The notes under the pieces were generated by a model, which saw nothing but the letters and a program-made list of their open reading frames with translations, had not been told where the DNA came from and did no database searches. A stretch of DNA of 64,000 nucleotides. Source: Vreelandella neptunia. GTDB taxonomy: Bacteria > Pseudomonadota > Gammaproteobacteria > Pseudomonadales > Halomonadaceae. Position numbers and translations under genes: made by a program. Positions 45,520-55,039 of the stretch are shown here, one piece after another (position 1 is the first letter of the stretch; each line of letters starts with the position of its first letter). Where the stretch lies: NCBI RefSeq assembly GCF_034479615.1, contig NZ_CP140255.1, positions 4,278,001-4,342,000 of the forward strand. The letters are read 5' to 3'.

Positions 45520-45543
45520 AAACCCAGCCGTGGGGCTGGGTTT
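45520..45543 (-). terminator. Terminator of the chemoreceptor gene
   Basis: AAACCCAGCC pairs with GGCTGGGTTT around GTGG; on the minus strand TTTCTATTTT follows. It lies 45 bases beyond the stop of the minus-strand chemoreceptor gene. Confidence 0.75.
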
Positions 45544-45586
45544 CAACACTAACTAACGATAACCTGCCTTTGAGTTAGGCTCTTAC

Positions 45587-47278
45587 TTAAAACTCTTCCC
45601 ACTCCAGCTCTGCCGTTTTAGAGCTAGCCAGTCTTCCACTTGGAGCACGAGCCTTTATAGCAGGTGAGACTGTCCTAGATACGGGTTTGCCGGCAGGAAG
45701 GTGCCCTCGAACCTCTCCCTCCGACAGCTTAAAGGTTGAGACTGCTGATTCAAGCTGCGCTGCTTGCTCTTCAAGAGACGATGCCGCTGTAGCAGATTCC
45801 TGAACGAGAGCTGCGTTCTGCTGAGTAACCTCGTCCATCTGTGACACAGCTTGATTGACCTGCTCAATCCCGTCGCTTTGCTCCATCGAAGCGGCAGAAA
45901 TTTCATCCATAATATCGGCAACACGCTTCACAGCAGCCATAATATCTTCCATCGTTTGGCCTGCTCCTTCCACTAGGGTTGAGCCCTGGTCAACCTGACC
46001 AGCCGATGTTTCGATTAACGCCCTAATTTCTTTAGCTGCATCAGCACTACGGCTAGCGAGATTGCGAACTTCAGTCGCTACAACGGCGAAACCTCGTCCT
46101 TGCTCCCCCGCACGGGCTGCTTCAACAGAGGCATTGAGCGCCAGAATATTGGTCTGAAAGGCAATCGAGTCGATCACGCCAATGATGTCTCTTACCTTTT
46201 TAGAGCTTTCCGCTATGCCGTGCATTGTCACGACCACTTGATCAACGGCATCTCCACCACGTGCTGCTGTAGCAGAAGCCTCACTAGCTAAAGTGCTTCC
46301 CTGTCGAGCGTTATCTGAGTTTTGTTTCACTGTGGCGGTTAGCTGTTCCATGCTGGCAGCCGTCTCTTCTAGTGAAGCTGCTTGCTGCTCAGTACGCGAT
46401 GATAGGTCGGCATTGCCACCGGAAATTTCACGTGCGCCGATGTGGATGGACTCACTACTGTCACGCACAGTTGAAACGGTTTGATAAAGCCCTGTCTGCA
46501 TATGCTGCATGGCTGCGAACAGTTGGCCAATTTCGTTTCGACCACGATCGGCGATCTTGTGCGAAAGGTCTCCCTTAGCAATCTGCTCAAAATGCTGCAC
46601 GGCTTCATGAAGGGGACGAATGACAACACGCATCATGCCTACCCGAACCAAGACGACACAAAAGACAACCAGTAGCAATGCAGCCAGTCCAATATAACTA
46701 TACGTGGATATGGTTGATCGGTAGTCGACCATAAGGTTCTGACCACGTGAACTGGCATAATCGATGAAGGCTTCATTAGCTTGTATATAGGCTAGGTTGA
46801 GCTGGTCACCTTCACGTTTAGCCGCACGAAAGGCGCTTTCACTATTACGCTCCAATGCCTCGTACTGTGGTTCTAAACCGAGGGTCAATAGCTGATTAAA
46901 AGCAGCTTCTATCGCTTCGGCATAGGGTTTACCTAGCTCTGACTTCGGTACCGCTGCGAAGGCTTCAAAACGCTGTTGGGCTCGTTGCAGCATTTGGCCT
47001 GCTTTTTCTAGATGGGCTTCCGCCAGAGCCCGTTCCCCTTCGTTCAAAGCGTCGAGGTGATTCATGAAAAAAAGCTGGGTGTCAGCGATATTCACTTGAG
47101 CACGGTTAATCGCGTTCAACTGCTTAACATTGATGCTGTTAAGTTCATCAATCGAACTAGCACCTAGAGAGCTGGATTGGTAGCCCAACGCAGCGACAAG
47201 CAGGATCAGGGCAGTAAACAAGCCAAGAACAGTCGTTAATCCTGACTTAACGGAGAGGTTTTTCAATACGTTATTCAT
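45587..47278 (-). CDS. Methyl-accepting chemotaxis protein (Tar/Tsr class with four-helix-bundle sensor)
   Basis: The 563-residue protein has a membrane helix at 15-36, a periplasmic helical domain of about 150 residues, a second helix near 190-212, a HAMP domain and a long cytoplasmic coiled coil. The signalling tip [37 protein letters not shown] is intact, and candidate methylation stretches ([18 protein letters not shown]) flank it. The C-terminus ELEWEEF resembles the CheR-binding pentapeptide of Tar (NWETF-like), so it may recruit methyltransferase. The ligand is unknown, perhaps a substrate of the nearby transport systems. Confidence 0.92.
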   Translation of the reverse strand: MNNVLKNLSVKSGLTTVLGLFTALILLVAALGYQSSSLGASSIDELNSINVKQLNAINRAQVNIADTQLFFMNHLDALNEGERALAEAHLEKAGQMLQRAQQRFEAFAAVPKSELGKPYAEAIEAAFNQLLTLGLEPQYEALERNSESAFRAAKREGDQLNLAYIQANEAFIDYASSRGQNLMVDYRSTISTYSYIGLAALLLVVFCVVLVRVGMMRVVIRPLHEAVQHFEQIAKGDLSHKIADRGRNEIGQLFAAMQHMQTGLYQTVSTVRDSSESIHIGAREISGGNADLSSRTEQQAASLEETAASMEQLTATVKQNSDNARQGSTLASEASATAARGGDAVDQVVVTMHGIAESSKKVRDIIGVIDSIAFQTNILALNASVEAARAGEQGRGFAVVATEVRNLASRSADAAKEIRALIETSAGQVDQGSTLVEGAGQTMEDIMAAVKRVADIMDEISAASMEQSDGIEQVNQAVSQMDEVTQQNAALVQESATAASSLEEQAAQLESAVSTFKLSEGEVRGHLPAGKPVSRTVSPAIKARAPSGRLASSKTAELEWEEF

Positions 47279-47679
47279 TTTCCGCTCTTAGATAGGGGAT
47301 CAATCGGTAACGAATGTATCCAGCCAAGGGAAGGTGCAATTCAATAACATGCAATTGAAACGCGTTTTTTATGCAAGTAAATTCACTATCGGCAGGAGCC
47401 ATCCGAACATGAATAATTAAAAAACAATAATTTTGTATTTTTGATCTAGGTCAATTTTTCATTGGTTTTTCGGGCGGGGCGTTTGGTTGGATTCAATAAA
47501 CAAACTCACCAAGAAAACGGTGCGTTTAGTGATGGCAATAGGTGTTGGGTTTCAAATTTCTAAATTTTTCTTTACCACATTGCAGAGCTGCTGCTGTCGA
47601 GTACTAAGGAAGCTCTGAAAAAGTCACTGCCATCAGTGATAATACGGCTATCGTCAACTGCATAGGATTCAGTGCTGCC
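47279..47679. other. AT-rich gap with chemoreceptor promoter and left end of an IS5-type element
   Basis: The first half is AT-rich and should hold the promoter of the minus-strand chemoreceptor. The sequence GGAAGCTCTGAAAAAGTC near 47608 resembles an IS5-type end. I could not find its clear inverted partner beyond the transposase, so the element boundaries are not set. Confidence 0.4.
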
Positions 47680-48624
47680 ATGGATCAAATCACCTTCTCC
47701 GAAGCCGAGTACCAGAACAAGAAGAGAAAGACTCGCCGCGAACTCTTTCTGGAGCGGATGGACAAGCTGATCCCCTGGACGCAGCTGGAGAAGAAGATAG
47801 CCCGTTATTACCCCAAGGGCGAGAGCGGGCGGCCTCCGTATCCGTTGTCTGCCATGCTCCGCGTCCATTGCATGCAGTTGTTTTACAACCTGAGCGATCC
47901 GGCCATGGAAGACGCCCTCTACGAGATCGAGTCCATGCGCCAATTCGCCGGTTTGAAACTAGACCGATTGCCGGACGAAACCACGATTCTCAAGTTTCGC
48001 CATTTTCTGGAACACCACGGCCTTGGCAAGGTGCTGTTCCAGGAAGTGAACAACCACCTAGAGAAAAATGGCCTGATGCTGCGCGAAGGGAGCATTGTCG
48101 ATGCCACTATCATCTCTGCGCCTAGTTCCACCAAAAACAAAAAAGGCGAGCGCGATCCGGAAATGCACCAGACTAAAAAAGGTAGCTCTTGGCACTTTGG
48201 CATGAAAATGCATATAGGTGTCGACGATAAGCTTGGGTTGATTCACAGCATCGAGACCACGGCTGCCAATGTCCATGACATTGTGCCTGCCGATAAGCTC
48301 CTTCACGGTGAAGAGCAACGCGTCTTCGGTGATGCCGGTTACCTGGGTATTCAAAAACGCGACGAGCACAAGCACCGCAACGATATCTCTTGGTATATTG
48401 CCAAACGGCCTGGCACCCGCAAGAAGCTAGATGCCAGGCGACAGAAAGTCGAAAACATCAAAGCCAGTATCCGTGCCAAGGTGGAGCACCCCTTTCGGTA
48501 CATCAAACAAGTTTTTGGTTATGGCAAGGCTCGCTATCGTGGACTGGCCAAAAACACTCAGCGCCTGCACTTGCTGGCGGCGTTCAGCAACCTGCTGATC
48601 AGTGAGAAATACCTATGGGAATAA
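47680..48624 (+). CDS. IS5 family transposase
   Basis: The 314-residue protein has the IS5 pattern: MLRVHCMQLFYNLSDPAMEDALYE, MRQFAGLKLDRLPDETTILKFRHFLE, then the DDE core with SIVDATIISAPSS (Asp), VFGDAGYLGIQ (Asp) and the C-terminal RAKVEHPFRYIKQVFGY (Glu). It is full-length and uninterrupted. Another transport gene (TctA) is cut just downstream, which is probably the result of its insertion. Confidence 0.92.
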   Translation: MDQITFSEAEYQNKKRKTRRELFLERMDKLIPWTQLEKKIARYYPKGESGRPPYPLSAMLRVHCMQLFYNLSDPAMEDALYEIESMRQFAGLKLDRLPDETTILKFRHFLEHHGLGKVLFQEVNNHLEKNGLMLREGSIVDATIISAPSSTKNKKGERDPEMHQTKKGSSWHFGMKMHIGVDDKLGLIHSIETTAANVHDIVPADKLLHGEEQRVFGDAGYLGIQKRDEHKHRNDISWYIAKRPGTRKKLDARRQKVENIKASIRAKVEHPFRYIKQVFGYGKARYRGLAKNTQRLHLLAAFSNLLISEKYLWE

Positions 48625-48633
48625 GGCGATTGC

Positions 48634-48666
48634 GCTCCTTTCCCGCTCAATGAGCGGGAAAGGAGC
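48634..48666. repeat. Perfect 16-bp inverted repeat with a single central base
   Basis: GCTCCTTTCCCGCTCA and its exact complement are separated by one A, immediately after the IS5-type transposase. No T-run follows on the plus strand. It may be a transcription barrier of the element or a cruciform. Confidence 0.75.
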
Positions 48667-48712
48667 AAAAATACACAAAGAAAGGGAGAAGAGTGTCTGA
48701 ATTTTCGATTTT

Positions 48713-49015
48713 TTGTCGGCTCAAGTAAGCGTTGATGAATATCGGCAGTTATTCAGACCTTCCCTAGGCTTCGGTTTTATCGGCTACTTTATGGACAAAC
48801 TGAAGTTCCCATTGCCCCCCGTCGTGCTGGGCCTAATTCTCGGGGGCTTCGCCGAGCAGAACCTGCGACTGGCTCTGCGTATTGGTGGCGGCGATTGGAC
48901 AGCCTTGGCAGCGAATACAACGTCGAAGGTGCTTATTGTCATGATTCTACTGGTCATTCTTACGCCACTCTTTTCACGACTGTCCCGCCGCAAGAAGAGT
49001 CAGTCGACGGCATAG
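48713..49015 (+). pseudogene. C-terminal fragment of a TctA-type tricarboxylate transporter subunit
   Basis: The reading FRPSLGFGFIGYFMDKLKFP, PLPPVVLGLILGGFAEQNLR and LALRIGGGDWTAL is the end of a TctA large membrane subunit, which normally has about 500 residues. Everything upstream is replaced by the IS5-type element. No TctB or TctC gene is nearby. Confidence 0.8.
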
Positions 49016-49084
49016 AAACCCGGTAATAATTTATGTCCTCCGGTCTGATAAAGCATACAAGCGCGGCGCCCCTGCCGCGCTCTT

Positions 49085-49154
49085 CTTTTGGGGAGCCCGC
49101 CACGGCTTCGCCCAGGAAACCAATGATCTGTTCTTCGCTAAAACGCTTCTTCAT
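49085..49154 (-). pseudogene. N-terminal scrap of an IS3-type OrfA
   Basis: On the minus strand MKKRFSEEQIIGFLGEAVAG is the typical opening of OrfA in IS3 elements; the similarity ends after about 22 codons. The IR-like bases upstream are part of the same scrap. Confidence 0.7.
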
Positions 49155-49159
49155 GTCCA

Positions 49160-49877
49160 ATCTCCTTACGCATAGGATCGGACTCTAAAGTGTAGCGCTA
49201 CTCAATCAGGGGGTGGCGTCGGCGCCACCACATACGCCATCCGAACGGAAATAGAGCGATCGACGAAATCAATCGCTACGTTGGGTCGACGTACGGCGTC
49301 AGCCCCTAGACCGTGTGCAAGTGGTGTCACCGAGATGCTGTCGAGGAAACTCGCATGGGACCAACAACACTTCGTTCCACGTCGCTTACGCCATTGGGAG
49401 AAACTGCTGCTGTCACTTTTCGGCAATAAGCGCTGCTACCGCTGGATGACTGTCTCCATGCGCTTCAGCGGGAATTCCCCTCACCGCCCCGAATGAGCCT
49501 GCACCGCCTTTACCAGCGATAAAGAGTTAGCCAACTGCAGAGAAATTGCCACCAAAAGCGTGAGTAGAAGCCCTTCAAGCGGTACCCAACCGGCTACCTG
49601 AACGATCAATGAGATCCGTAACGGCGTGGGCAAAGCCTATCTGTTTGTCGCAGTGGTTCAGACATCCAAGCATGTACATGCACGCCTGTATCGCCAAATG
49701 ACTAGATCGATCGTCGCTTTTTCTCGAAGCGACGCTGGGGTATTGCCTGACGAGTCCACACCATGCTGGCCGATAATGGGGGTCAGTCCTGTGAGGACGC
49801 TTTGCACCGTCAGTGACAAACAACAAATACGTCTCATGATTAACCATCACACCCTGAGACGCCGCTTCGCTAGACAA
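49160..49877. other. IS debris without a complete gene
   Basis: Several short frames are open but none is a plausible complete gene. At 49626-49740 (plus) the reading GKAYLFVAVVQTSKHVHARL resembles a stretch of IS481/IS3-type integrase cores near the first catalytic Asp, with that Asp lost. The rest is unrecognised. Confidence 0.45.
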
Positions 49878-49898
49878 ATTGTAATACAGTAGTACAAT
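49878..49898. promoter_or_regulatory. GntR-type operator O1
   Basis: The 21-base palindrome has arms ATTGTA and TACAAT around a centre containing ACAGT; symmetry continues outward to CTAG on both sides (49870-49904). It is identical at 18 of 21 positions to the site at 58055-58075. It lies 64 bases before the aminotransferase start. The FCD-type GntR protein encoded at 52949 is the obvious candidate to bind it. Confidence 0.7.
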
Positions 49899-49961
49899 TT
49901 CTAGTGAAGGACAGTTGCACAACAATTTCTTAGTTTCAGCTCAACCCCGATAGGTGACAGA

Positions 49962-51230
49962 ATGACAACTCCGGCTTTGTGGAGTGCGCAAGCACACATG
50001 CCCTCGGTGATCGGCCGACAGATCCAGGTGGTCTCCGCGAAAGGCTCCTACCTCACTACGGATACGGGCGCCAAACTCTTCGATGGCACCGCTTCTCTGT
50101 GGTATGCCAATATCGGCCACGGTCGCGAAGAGATGGCGAAAGTCGCCTACGAGCAGATGAAGACGCTCGACTCCTACCATGTGTTTGGTCGCTACACGAA
50201 TAACCGGGCCGTAGAGCTTGCGGAAATGCTCGTTAGCATGGCCCCCATCGACGATGCCAAAATGATCTTGAACAGCGGCGGTTCTGATTCCATTGACGTG
50301 GCGTTGAAGTTGGCGCGCCGCTACTGGAACCAGGTAGGCTGCACATCGAAGAAGGTCATCATCAGCCGGGAGCACTCCTACCATGGGCTCCACGCTTATG
50401 GCACCAGCGTCGCCGGCCTCGACTTTAACCGTGAAGGTTACGGTTCGGATTCTCTGGTCGATGGCACCGAGCGGATCGACAAGCACTCCACAGAGGCATT
50501 TGCCGAGGCAATCGAACGTATCGGTGCGGAAAACATCGCTGCCTATATCGCAGAGCCAGTGATGGGAACCGGAGGGGTGCACCCCCCGCACGAAGGCTAC
50601 TTCGCGGAAATTCAGCGGCTGTGCCATGAGAACAATATTCTGTTTATCGCCGATGAGGTGATCACCGGCTTCGGGCGAACCGGCACTATGTTTGCCTCAT
50701 CCCGCTATGCGCTGCAGCCGGATATCATCACTTTTGCTAAAGGCGTAACCTCCGGCTATGCCGCTCTGGGCGGGGTATTCGTTGCCCCTCGCGTGTGGCA
50801 GCCGTTCTTTGAACAAGGGGCCGCCTCACCGATATACCGTCATGGCACTACTTATTCAGGCCATCCCGTTACCGCCGCATTAGCGATGAAAAACCTAGAA
50901 ATCCTTGAACGCGAAGGTTTGGTGGAGCGCTCGGCAGCGCTTGAACGAATACTGGCCGGTGAGCTCGCGGCAATCGAATCTCATGACCTCGTGGCAACCA
51001 CACGTGTCGGTGGCTTTCTGGGCGCAATCGAGCTGCATGATGAAGTCCAGGCGGAATGGGTCACCGACCAGATTCTCGACCTAGGCTTCATTACTCGCCC
51101 GTTGCGGGGTAACGCCGTGCAGATCAGTCCGCCCTTTATCACTACAGATCAGGAAGTGCGCGACCTCGTCAACGGAGTTCGACATGTACTTGACGACATT
51201 CGGTCAGGCAAGGCCCGGGCCTCGGCATAA
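49962..51230 (+). CDS. Class III aminotransferase
   Basis: The 422-residue protein has LNSGGSDSIDVALKLARRYW, REHSYHGLHAYGTS, ADEVITGFGRTG and the PLP Lys near 260 in TFAKGVTSGYAALGG, as in omega-amino acid:pyruvate or GABA aminotransferases. It is the first gene of a plus-strand unit with the semialdehyde dehydrogenase. A reasonable reading is that an omega-amino acid is turned to a semialdehyde, which the next enzyme oxidises. Operator O1 upstream indicates control by the local GntR protein. Confidence 0.88.
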   Translation: MTTPALWSAQAHMPSVIGRQIQVVSAKGSYLTTDTGAKLFDGTASLWYANIGHGREEMAKVAYEQMKTLDSYHVFGRYTNNRAVELAEMLVSMAPIDDAKMILNSGGSDSIDVALKLARRYWNQVGCTSKKVIISREHSYHGLHAYGTSVAGLDFNREGYGSDSLVDGTERIDKHSTEAFAEAIERIGAENIAAYIAEPVMGTGGVHPPHEGYFAEIQRLCHENNILFIADEVITGFGRTGTMFASSRYALQPDIITFAKGVTSGYAALGGVFVAPRVWQPFFEQGAASPIYRHGTTYSGHPVTAALAMKNLEILEREGLVERSAALERILAGELAAIESHDLVATTRVGGFLGAIELHDEVQAEWVTDQILDLGFITRPLRGNAVQISPPFITTDQEVRDLVNGVRHVLDDIRSGKARASA

Positions 51231-51254
51231 GTTAAAAACTAAGAGGTTAATACC

Positions 51255-52736
51255 ATGCAGCTACCAACCCCATCACCGGAGCGCCTAGCCGCTTCCGATG
51301 AAGCACTGAAGAGCTTGCCCGGCTATAGCAAGCATGCACCCGGCGACAATGAATTTGCCGTCCTCGACCCTTCCACGGAGGAGCGCATCGCTACCCTGCC
51401 CAGCATGACGCCACAAGAAGCCCTGGCTGAGGTAGCGATAGCCGACAAGGCGGGCCGCACTTGGGCGAAGACGACGCCACGGCTGCGTTCCGACACCCTG
51501 CACAACGTCTATTCGGTACTTATCGCCAACCAGCAGCGCCTGGCCTATGTCATCAGTCGCGAGATGGGAAAACCGCTGGCAGAGGCCCAAGGCGAGGTGC
51601 AGTATGCCGCCGATTACGTACGATGGTATGCTGAAGAGTTGCTGCGCCCGGCCGGAGAGTATCGTGAGAATCCAGCTGGAGGCTCGACGATACTGACACG
51701 ACGCGCTCCTGTGGGCCTGGCACTGCTCATTGCTCCGTGGAATTTCCCCATGGCGATGATCACGCGCAAGATCGCTCCAGCAATTGCCACCGGTTGCGCA
51801 TCCGTGATCAAGCCAGCGGCCCTGACTCCATTGACCACCCTGCTGACCGTCGAGCTGATGGCGGAAGCCGGCGTGCCGCGTGAGCTGATGCGCGTGGTCA
51901 CCACAGCGAACCCTGCCGCTTTCAGCGAAGCGGTACTCTCAGACCCTCGGGTCCGGAAGATTTCGTTCACCGGCTCCACCAGTGTGGGCAGCACTCTTAT
52001 GGGGCTTGCGGCTAAAAACATCGTCAAGAGCTCGATGGAACTAGGGGGTAATGCCCCGCTCATCGTCTTCGACGACGCCGACCTCGAGCGCGCCGTGGAC
52101 GGGGCGATACTGGCGAAACTGCGCAATGGGGGGCAATCCTGCGTGGCGGCAAACCGCTTCTATGTGCAAGACGGTATTGCCGACGCTTTCGTCGAGGCCT
52201 TCAGTAAGCGGATGTCCGAGGTCGTGGTCGGCAATGCCATCGCCGAGGGGGTTGGTCTGGGGCCGGTGATCAACCGTAATGCTGTCAACAACTTTCAGCA
52301 TCTTGTCAGTGATGCCATTGCGCACGGTGCCAATCTGCGCACCGGAGGACAAGCCCCTGAAGGCAACGGCTACTTCTTTGCCCCGACTGTGCTCGATAAC
52401 GTGCCAGCTGAGGCCAGAATCGCGAACACTGAAATCTTCGGCCCCATCGCGGCCATTTCCCGCTTCTCAACGCAGGAAGAGGTGGTATCGCGAGCAAACG
52501 ATACGCCGTTCGGGCTGGCCGGCTACGTTTTCACAGAAAACCTCGACCGTGCACTCAATGTTGCCGACGAACTGGAAACCGGGCTGGTTGGCATCAACAA
52601 CGGGGTACCCTCCAATCCGGCTGCGCCGTTTGGTGGCATGAAGCAGTCCGGTCTTGGCCGCGAAGGCAGCCACGAAGGGCTAGAAGAGTACCAGGAGATT
52701 CGTTACTACAATATAGCGCGGCGACCCACCGTGTAA
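51255..52736 (+). CDS. NAD(P)-dependent (succinate-)semialdehyde dehydrogenase
   Basis: The 493-residue ALDH has LIAPWNFPMAMITRKIAPA, FTGSTSVGSTLM, Glu near 262 in SMELGGNAP and Cys near 295 in GGQSCVAANRFYV. The sequence between (AALTPLTTLLTVELMAEAG) and the C-terminus (GMKQSGLGREGSHEGLEEY) is typical of the GabD family. It lies 24 bases after the aminotransferase gene. Together they form a GABA-like shunt, although other omega-semialdehydes are possible. Confidence 0.88.
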   Translation: MQLPTPSPERLAASDEALKSLPGYSKHAPGDNEFAVLDPSTEERIATLPSMTPQEALAEVAIADKAGRTWAKTTPRLRSDTLHNVYSVLIANQQRLAYVISREMGKPLAEAQGEVQYAADYVRWYAEELLRPAGEYRENPAGGSTILTRRAPVGLALLIAPWNFPMAMITRKIAPAIATGCASVIKPAALTPLTTLLTVELMAEAGVPRELMRVVTTANPAAFSEAVLSDPRVRKISFTGSTSVGSTLMGLAAKNIVKSSMELGGNAPLIVFDDADLERAVDGAILAKLRNGGQSCVAANRFYVQDGIADAFVEAFSKRMSEVVVGNAIAEGVGLGPVINRNAVNNFQHLVSDAIAHGANLRTGGQAPEGNGYFFAPTVLDNVPAEARIANTEIFGPIAAISRFSTQEEVVSRANDTPFGLAGYVFTENLDRALNVADELETGLVGINNGVPSNPAAPFGGMKQSGLGREGSHEGLEEYQEIRYYNIARRPTV

Positions 52737-52748
52737 GCACTTCCCGTG

Positions 52749-52780
52749 AACAAGGTCCTGACTACCATCAGGACCTTGTT
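52749..52780 (+). terminator. Terminator after the semialdehyde dehydrogenase
   Basis: AACAAGGTCCTGA pairs perfectly over 13 bp with TCAGGACCTTGTT around CTACCA, followed by CTTCCC. It separates the first two genes from the GntR gene. Confidence 0.7.
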
Positions 52781-52948
52781 CTTCCCGGGTACCCTGCATA
52801 GGATTACATGGATGCAAGGCGATACTCAGGCCCGGTATCATCATGTTTCATTCACCCAGGAAACAGGAGAAGGGAGATCGCGCCACTACCGGCTAAAGGG
52901 ATTGGCAACCCACCCTAGTTCCCCAACTCAAGGTATCTCCCACCCCCC

Positions 52949-53659
52949 ATGAGTACACCTAAGCTTCGCACTATCTCAGTCGTGGATGCGGTTGCCGAGC
53001 AACTCAGTGAGGCGATTTTCGATGGTACCTTTCGTCCCGGTGACGTGCTGGTGGAATCGCAACTCGCGGACCGCTACCAAGTACCTCGGCAAACGATCCG
53101 CTCTGCGGTCGTGGTGCTGATACATGATGGCATCCTTCGGCGTGAGCCCAACAAGAGCGTATACGTTCCACAGTTCTCGGAAGATGATCTTCACGACCTT
53201 TTTGCTGCACGCCGACTACTCGAGATTGAAACAGCTCGCATCCTCGCATCACGAAAGACAGTTCCCAAAAGCGCCGAGAGCGCTGTACGGTTCATGGAAG
53301 TGCTATGTGATGGCAACGACTGGGACGAAGTCTTGAAGCTTGACTTTCAGTTCCATCAAGCTCTTATTGAAGCCACCGACAGTCCACGCCTGCAGCGATT
53401 CTATCGCAGCATTTCGGCCGAAAAACGTCTGGCTCTCTCCTATTACCGCTCAGGAAACTCTTCACCCCAGGTAATCGCTCAGGAGCACCGGGAACTGTTG
53501 GATGCCCTTCGTACTGGAGATCCTGACATGGCCGCAAAAGCTAGCCGCATCCATATAGAAGAGTCAGAAGCGTTCATCAAGCGGGCGATACAAGCGCAAC
53601 GCGAATCTCAGTCCGGTAATCAAAGTGCCCAGACCTCTAAAAAGGAAGCGGAAAAATGA
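52949..53659 (+). CDS. GntR family regulator, FCD subfamily
   Basis: The 236-residue protein has a GntR winged helix at the N-terminus (EQLSEAIFDGTFRPGDVLVE, LADRYQVPRQTIRSAVVVL). An all-helical FCD effector domain follows (about 80-215), with the metal/ligand-binding Asp and His residues in LDFQFHQALIEATDSPRL and EHRELLDAL. Regulators of this type sense a carboxylate and repress catabolic genes. Two nearly identical palindromes at 49878 and 58055, flanking the unit, are likely operators. The stop overlaps the start of the oxidase gene by 4 bases. Confidence 0.9.
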   Translation: MSTPKLRTISVVDAVAEQLSEAIFDGTFRPGDVLVESQLADRYQVPRQTIRSAVVVLIHDGILRREPNKSVYVPQFSEDDLHDLFAARRLLEIETARILASRKTVPKSAESAVRFMEVLCDGNDWDEVLKLDFQFHQALIEATDSPRLQRFYRSISAEKRLALSYYRSGNSSPQVIAQEHRELLDALRTGDPDMAAKASRIHIEESEAFIKRAIQAQRESQSGNQSAQTSKKEAEK

Positions 53660-54852
53660 GAGTTGCGGTCATCGGACTAGGAGCCATCGGCGCGCAGGTA
53701 CTTTGGCAGTTAAGCCGCGTTGACGGAGTCGAGGTGCATGGCTTCGATAAGGAGTACCCCGGCCACCCTTCAGCGGGTGTTGGAGGAGAGAGCCGGCTCT
53801 TCTGGAACCTAGAGATGACCGAGCCTGCCTACGTCCCCCTGATCGAGCGTGCCGCGGTGGCATGGCGTGAGCTGGAAGCCTCTAGCGGCCAGACGCTGCG
53901 CGATCCTAATGGCGTGCTGATATACGGTGGAGAGCAAGACGCCCAGATGCAGTGCGCGCTCAACTCCGCCAAAGCACTAGAAGTACCCGTAGAGCTCCTG
54001 GAGACATCCGTACTGCGTAGGCGCTTTCCCCACTTTGCGTTCGATGATCATTCCTTCGGTCTCTGGGACATCAATGGGGCCGTCATTCGGCCAGAGCGTA
54101 CAGTGGAAGTCACCGTTGAACTGGCCCGTCGAAACGGCGCAATCGTTCATGAATTTAACCCTGTCACAGCGCTAGATGTTACAGGTTCCACGGTCAGCGT
54201 ACTCTCACCGTCTGGTAAGCAGACATTCGATCGGGTGGTGATGTGTTGTGGCGGTTGGACCTCGAAACTGGTGCCCCATATCCAGGACGAGGTGGTGACA
54301 AGACGCTTGACCTCATTGTGGTTTAATGCACGCCAAGACGACTTCATTGACCTGCCACCATTCCTGAGGACGGCTCCTCAATACTGCTATGGTATTCCCA
54401 GCCAGGATCGGCGCTCAATCAAGCTCGGGCTTGGGTTCAATGATCATTACGTCACTGGCGATGCCGACACGCTACCTCGACAGCTTGAAGGAGCTGAGCT
54501 CGCGGCGGAGCTGAACAAGTTCGAATGGATTCGCGAGGGAATGCTGCCGTGGCTCAGCCGCCGACCCTACCGTGTCGAAACGTATGTCGAAAGCTATACG
54601 CGCTCAATGCTCGAGTATATCCGCCCACATGTAGAGAATCCGAATGTCATTATCATGACAGGGTTCTCGGGACATGGCTTCCGTGTCTCTCCCGCCATCG
54701 GCGAGATCGGTTGCCAACTAGTGGTCGATGGGAAAACCTGTGTGGATATCGGCTTCATGGAAAGGGCAAGCCCGCTCTTCTCCATTCTTGACCCTAAACA
54801 AGGCACCACAACTCATAACTCAGCCATGGCCAGCGGCCCTTCGCGAGTTTGA
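53656..54852 (+). CDS. FAD-dependent amine oxidase of the MSOX/SolA (DAO) family
   Basis: The 398-residue protein opens with a Rossmann motif (VIGLGAIGAQVLWQLSR), keeps the SRLFWNLE segment, and ends with the C-terminal FAD motif TGFSGHGFRVSPAIGEIG. Build and length match monomeric sarcosine oxidase, N-methyltryptophan oxidase and related enzymes that demethylate or deaminate secondary amines. The Cys that binds FAD covalently in MSOX lies in a KxxC-like place that I cannot confirm here. In this unit it would prepare an N-methylated or secondary amine for the aminotransferase. Confidence 0.85.
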   Translation: MRVAVIGLGAIGAQVLWQLSRVDGVEVHGFDKEYPGHPSAGVGGESRLFWNLEMTEPAYVPLIERAAVAWRELEASSGQTLRDPNGVLIYGGEQDAQMQCALNSAKALEVPVELLETSVLRRRFPHFAFDDHSFGLWDINGAVIRPERTVEVTVELARRNGAIVHEFNPVTALDVTGSTVSVLSPSGKQTFDRVVMCCGGWTSKLVPHIQDEVVTRRLTSLWFNARQDDFIDLPPFLRTAPQYCYGIPSQDRRSIKLGLGFNDHYVTGDADTLPRQLEGAELAAELNKFEWIREGMLPWLSRRPYRVETYVESYTRSMLEYIRPHVENPNVIIMTGFSGHGFRVSPAIGEIGCQLVVDGKTCVDIGFMERASPLFSILDPKQGTTTHNSAMASGPSRV

Positions 54853-55039
54853 GTCTATCCATTTCCTCTTCCTGCCCGAGCCGGTCATGCGTCGGTCGCG
54901 AACCTAGCTGTGTATGCATATCGAGGCCACGACCGCTTGAAACCGGCCCAGTTGGGCAAGACCGTACACCACCACACTAAGGGAGTGCTGGACGCCGAAC
55001 GGATGCCGACGACGACCAACCACGTTCACCAAAAATACG

